64,000 nt of DNA from Ottelia alismoides (lineage: Eukaryota; Streptophyta; Magnoliopsida; Alismatales; Hydrocharitaceae): the NCBI GenBank assembly GCA_037367405.1, contig JAZKJV010008264.1, positions 806,001 to 870,000 on the forward strand, in the 5' to 3' direction. Made by a program: the position numbers and the translations under genes. This document shows positions 59,030 to 64,000 of the stretch, piece after piece. Under the pieces are notes generated by a model, which was not told the origin of the DNA, ran no database searches, and saw nothing but the letters and a program-made list of their open reading frames with translations. Every line of letters begins with the position of its first letter. The first letter of the stretch is position 1.

Positions 59030-61106
59030 GATGTGGTCTCTTGACTCACATCTATTGCATCTCACGCCTGATTATCACTGTTCTTCCGACTTGTATAGAT
59101 CCAGTTGTCCATATCACTCTATTCTTTAGTCCCACATCCCTTTTCTCATCTTATGATTTTGCTATACTTAGGGTGTACTTTACCCTAAGTATAGGGGGGA
59201 TGTAGGACTCTCGGGTATCCTTTTGATTCTTTCTACCCCTGTTTTGATACCTATACTTAGGGATATCTCACCCTAAGTATAGGGGGGGGGGTAGAACCTG
59301 TACATCCCTCACTCTGATTTCCCTTCATGTACAACTTGCTATACTTAGGATTACTTGATCCTAAGTATAGGGGGAAACACCGAGTTCTCTTCATTCTATT
59401 CTTTGATTCATCTTTGTATATAGCCATTCCTTTTCGCTTCCCTATACTAAGCACGAGTTATGTCTTCTTCATCGCTCTTGACTCTGAGGACATCGTCCGA
59501 GCTAAGTATAGGGGGGTGTGTATATATTTCATATATACTTTAGCCATAACTCGTACTTTGTGTGAGTGTGTTAATAAATAAAAATGGCTAAAAACCTAAA
59601 AATCCATAAAATTTAAAATTTTTTCCCTTGTATATAAAACTCATTTTGCACATACCTATTTATTTATCAAATTATTTTTGTAATAATGTTTGTAAAAACT
59701 TTTTGTGTAAATAGTGTGTAAATATGTGCATATCAAAATTATGTATATAGTACATAATTTTTCCAAAATGTTTTGAAAATCAAAAGTTTGCAAAAACCTC
59801 GTGTAAATGTGTGTACATATTTTGCAAAACTTGCATTCATGCATACATCCATGGTTTCAAAACATTTTTCAAAAATTTTGCACATGTGTAAATATTTGTA
59901 AATAGCATCTTTGTAAATATTTGTATAATTTTTCCTAGATTATAGTTGACATTTAAACTAAGCCTATAATTAAATTGACAACTGGAGCTTGGTTAAGACC
60001 TTAATCCACCTAATAATAAGAGGAACCTTATATGGCTTAGGGTTAAGGCTTTTCAGGTCCATTGGGACTTAGTTCTTTGAGTCCACTAGGCTATGAGCAT
60101 ATGTCATCTTGATGAGCCTAAGTAGAGCACTTAACAACACACGCATGCCTCTCAGAGACAATGGCTTGACTTGCACCAACACTTTGCACCTAGCTCTCCA
60201 CTGATGAGGTGGTGAGGAGGTAGTTTCCTTTGGCTTTGGGTAGCATATGAGGGCAGTACTTCTAGGCGGAACCTCTCTTCTTCTTATAGTCAAAGAAGTG
60301 CGTCTCAACTTGGTCTGGTGGTTATGAAGTCTAAAGACAGAAGCCGTGGGTTGCAATAAAGCTTCAAAAGAGGGATAGTCTACTTGCTCAAGAGGAAAAC
60401 TCCTTGTATATATGCTACATCATGTAGATATGTTGTACAGATACACAAAAAAATGTGCAAAAAGAAAAGAACTCCAAAAAAGTGGTGGGTCGGATTGAAA
60501 ATTTAATAATCCCACCGGAGTGTATATAGTCAAATAAAGCAAAAGCTTATGGTATACCTGTTCCATCTCATGAAGCTTGCAGCGGGAGACTCAGCTACAC
60601 TGGTTAGAGCTCCCAAGGATACATGGTTACACTGGCCATGGTCCATTATCTTCTTCCCCCTCTTCTTGAGCCGGTTGCACTTGAACTTAGAAGGGAATAC
60701 CCCACTTCTCGAGGAAAGAGTTGCTAGATCGAGGCATTAGAGTTTCCAGGTTGAGGGAGGTTGTTTCTTTGTTACTTCTGAGGTGGGGAGCTACATATCA
60801 CTTACACCGTACAAGGAAAGATTCATGGTCATTAGAGTTTGTGTATGTAGACTTGTTTTGATCCGGTTTATTGAGGAGTATTGCCCATAGATTGATGGAA
60901 CTTAGAGGCTGTTAGGTTTTAAGCTTAAGTCCAAATAAGGTTCCGACACATTAATAATCCAAAGATCTGATCGAGCTCCATATTTCAATTTAATGAAGGT
61001 AAGTTTAATAATCAGCATTGATCCATGCATTTTCTCCTCTTTTTCTTTTTCTTTTTCTTTTGCACTTCTTTTTCAAATAAATGTTTGCTAAGGGACTGAC
61101 AAAGTT
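59030..61106 (+). other. E2 non-coding region between pol and 3' LTR
   Basis: About 2.1 kb without an env-like frame. The first 500 bases hold the hairpin series listed separately. A gtaaata- and tttgca-rich stretch follows at 59580-59950. The rest (60000-61100) is alignable with E1 10734-11640, including the conserved stretch at 60560-60730. Confidence 0.65.
59162..59519 (+). repeat. Four hairpins each ending in a polypurine-tract-like motif
   Basis: Hairpin 1 has arms ctatacttaggg (59162-59173) and ccctaagtatag (59183-59194) followed by gggg. Hairpin 2 has the same arms at 59251-59262 and 59271-59282 followed by a long G run. Hairpin 3 has ctatacttagga and tcctaagtatag (59339-59350 and 59359-59370), with the pair changed on both sides. 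Hairpin 4 has a longer loop (about 59442-59512) and one mismatch. Each right arm plus G run reproduces aagtataggggg, the true polypurine tract at 61107-61118. Confidence 0.8.
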
Positions 61107-61118
61107 AAGTATAGGGGG
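61107..61118 (+). promoter_or_regulatory. E2 polypurine tract
   Basis: The sequence aagtataggggg is directly followed by the LTR start TGATGAATACCC. It primes plus-strand DNA synthesis. Confidence 0.85.
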
Positions 61119-64000
61119 TGATGAATACCCATTCATCACTCTTTATTCTTTTATTTTAGCTACAAAACCTACGCAAAACACATGTAGATATGTGTAAATA
61201 GCAATAATTGTCTATAAGCATGCATTGTGTAAATATGTATAATTAGCATGTTTTTGTGCATAAATAAAAGAATAAAGAAATAAAAGAAAAAGAGGGATAC
61301 ATTTAGAATAAATATTGAGCGACCTAATCCCAAGGGAGGGCTCAGCATGGGCCTGACCGCAAAAGAACCCAAGTAGAGAGATAGGGAAGCTCATTTGTGT
61401 ACATATACCTATGTTTATAAATGAAAATATTTTCCTCTAAATAAAAATAAAATTGCGTGACCTTTTATTTACATATATTTGTAAATATTAAACTAAAATA
61501 AAATTGGGAAAAACAAACAAAAACAAAAATAAATAAAAATGCCCTTCATTATTATATATAGACCACATGTATATAGAACCACACATCTAGTTATTTTCCC
61601 TTGTAAATAAATAACTAAAAATCAAATAAAAATATATACATGTTCCACAGTCCATAGTGTAAATAAATAAAATAAAAATCACAAAAATGAAAATAAAATA
61701 AAAAGAAATAAAATAAAAACCAAAATCCACATTGTATATATACCATGTATATACATAAATAAAACTATTTATTTTACCCTTGTAAATAAATAATAAAAAT
61801 AAAATAAAAATACCCCTTTATTCCAAATTTTATCTTATAAATAAATAAAATATAAAATTGGAATAATTGGTATAAAACTAAATAATTAAAAATAAAAAAT
61901 AAAGAATACATATGTATATACCTATATATAATAATAATATTTTGTAAATACATAAATTATATTTCAAAAAAATAAATAAAATTCACAAAAAAATAATTTA
62001 AAAATAAAGAAACATTTTTCAGGTTTTAAATTTTTTAATTATTGACCATTTATTATTTTTTATTGAATTATCAAATATTGAATAAATCCTGAATTCCCAT
62101 TGGTCCACGGGGGATTGTTGATCCCCGATCAACTCTCCCCCTGGACCACATTTGCTCCGGATCTGCGCCCAACCCGCTTTTCTCCTAATTTTAGTGCCCT
62201 GATCCGAGCTCCATTTACCCTAAACCCCAGGTCCTAATCCTCCCTGATACATCTGAGATCCACGCCGATGCATCCGCTTAGGGACCCGTGCTTCACGGAA
62301 CCCTACCCGACCTCATCTTCTCGGACCTGGGCAGCTATATAGGTTGAGCTCCGCCGCACATTTCACGCCATCTTTGGCGTTGCTTCTTCCACCCAGGAAC
62401 TCCACCCGATTCCATAGAGTGACAGCTAGCGATTGGTGTGTTGCAGAGAGGAGGAGGACCCCTCCGCCACTGATATGGCGACCTCCTTGTCGCCGTGCGC
62501 CGCCTGTGAGCAGTGCCCAAGCCTCGAGCCTCCGACGACCCTCTAGGTGACGACCAGAGCTTCTTCAGCTCATCCCCAGTCGATCCCACACATCAGGTAG
62601 ACTCCATTTTCCCTATCTTTCTTGAATTTTGGACTACCCCCAAATCGCTCCACCGCTGTCGTTCATCGATTACTCCCGCTCCGACCATCCATTTCATCGA
62701 CCGACTCGACCAATACCTTCGCGAGACTTCCCTTCACGTTTTTCACCCGCGCATCCCCCTTGGTTCGCCCCGGAACCAAGGTCCGACCTCCCTCATGTCG
62801 CTTCGCCGGAGGTCTTCGCCGCGAATCACCCCACGCACCCATTTCGCCCCTTACAGGGTCGAGGCACTTTACCCTCGGACCCACATGCTTGTTGTGCTCT
62901 TTTTCAGGTCAGAAGAGACCCATCTGAGGGTCTAAGCATCCAGGCACAGGAACCCAGCTCCGCCTTCGTCGCCGGAGCTCCTCAGAGCTTCCCGACGTCA
63001 TTGGAGGAGCTCATCAGCTGCGGAGCATCGAGGCGGAGCCATGTCACATCTCAACAGCAGCAGCAGAGGTCCAGCGTGCCTGTGGTGCTCCGGCGAAGTT
63101 CGCTGGAGCCTTGTTCTTCCAGGATCCTCCACCGCCGTTGGATCAGCTCTTCGCTCTAGACCTTATCCAAGCCGTCTATCTGAGGAGTGCACCGACCGTC
63201 CGATTCTTCTAGGTCTTGATCCCAGTTGTTCATCCAGATGAGGGTCTGCCCTCACTTTTCAGCCTTCCGATCAGCCACGCGGCAACCCCTCGTCCGTTGG
63301 ATCCAAGCGCCGGTTTTCGAAGAGACGCTAGTAGCACCCTCCACCGTCCGATCTACCACATGGCGCGTCATCGACCGTCCGCTTTTAATAAGCAGTAAAT
63401 ATCCTTTAGGCCCCTCTGTTTATGGCATTTAGTAGTTAGTCCTGTAAATAGTCTTGCTAGTTGTTTTTATTTTGGTAAAATTGCATAGAGGACCCGGATG
63501 TTTCTAGTATTTGCATTTTTGTCCCTGTCTGTATGAGACACGTGCTTCGTCACGTGATTTTTGGACAAATTACATTACACGGGCTTGTAGTTTTTATGCA
63601 TTTCTGAATGAAATATATGTTTTGATAATTGCATCCATACCGCTGTAAATGCTTTTATTCAACATGTGCTAAATTTTGTAGGTATTTTGCAACTTATTCC
63701 CTGGGCTTTTAGCACGTGTTGCTAATAAGCCCCTAGAATTAAGTTTTCTTACATATAGGTCCCTCCGTGCCTTGAACACGTGCAGCGCACGTGCGTTCTT
63801 GGAATTTTTGCACGAGGGACCTCAAACTTTCTGGATTTGTTACATTTAAGCCCCTGGAAATATGTTTTCTTGCATTTAGGTCCCTGTATACTGTGAGCCT
63901 TTGTTTGATTTTAATAAAATAGCAAATTTAACCCAAATCGTGTGAAATTTGGATACATAGCTCCTGCCACTGTGTAAAATTTTTCCTAATTTTTGGGTAC
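61119..64000 (+). repeat. E2 3' LTR, cut by the window end
   Basis: It starts TGATGAATACCCATTCATCA and matches 36543-39420 to the last base of the window. About 0.8 kb of LTR, ending at the equivalent of 40241, should lie beyond. Confidence 0.9.

Larger units (their letters stand above)
36543..64000 (+). mobile_element. E2: Athila-like Ty3/gypsy retrotransposon, runs off the window
   Basis: Plus-strand element: 5' LTR (36543-40241), PBS, leader, gag, then the nested copia C1, then protease, RT, RNase H, integrase, a non-coding region, a polypurine tract and the 3' LTR starting at 61119 and continuing past the window. It is the same family as E1. Its insertion cuts the Ulp1-like gene at 36542; the flank is gttatg, so a 5-bp duplication such as ttatg is expected just beyond the right end near 64.8 kb. 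Confidence 0.9.

Overview
This is plant nuclear DNA, almost certainly from an angiosperm with a repeat-rich genome. The evidence is a stack of plant-type mobile elements: two Athila-like Ty3/gypsy retrotransposons primed by tRNA-Asp, a Ty1/copia element primed by initiator tRNA-Met, a plant LINE, hAT-like elements, foldback MITEs, and a FAR1/MULE transposase beside a Ulp1-like gene. I find no host housekeeping gene, tRNA, rRNA or CRISPR. Every coding region I recognise belongs to, or is probably carried by, a mobile element, and nearly all are broken. I cannot name the species.

Layout. 1-6559: old DNA with a LINE tail (1-51), a hAT-like element with near-perfect 8-bp target duplication (98-1184), a foldback MITE (2767-3184), a second MITE with a 7-bp duplication (4830-5255), GA/CT tracts and a possible Helitron 3' end (6171-6202). 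6560-8680: decayed LINE reverse transcriptase, minus strand. 8690-23115: Athila-like element E1, minus strand, with gag, protease, RT, RNase H and integrase relics, a full 5' LTR (19810-23115) and a truncated 3' LTR (8690-10718). 23116-26970: about nine foldback MITEs laid end to end, separated by TA, GA and CA microsatellites. 27060-36542: a probable large MULE, with a FAR1-type transposase relic (+) and a multi-exon Ulp1-like gene (-) in convergent orientation. 36543-64000 and beyond: Athila-like element E2, plus strand, inserted into an exon of the Ulp1-like gene. A complete Ty1/copia element C1 (43756-54415, target duplication gattt) is nested in E2 between gag and protease.

Order of events, inferred from nesting and by-eye LTR divergence: E1 is oldest (its LTRs differ often), E2 is younger (LTRs nearly alike), and C1 is youngest (LTRs differ by a few per hundred bases in the stretches compared). 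E1 and E2 are one family. They share the LTR start TGATGAAT, the end TCATCA, the PBS position, the polypurine tract and the 3' non-coding region.

Most notable signals. (1) In both Athila copies the nonsense codons are overwhelmingly TAG. In five cases the other copy has CAG at the same codon, and one TAG is shared by both. (2) A run of short hairpins downstream of the E2 integrase carries copies of the polypurine-tract motif, one with compensatory base changes. (3) The MITE cluster includes units whose tips are perfect 18-bp palindromes. (4) The FAR1/Ulp1 pair still shows its MULE-type acidic residues and its Ulp1 His, Asp and Cys, despite frameshifts in the former and a retrotransposon in the latter.
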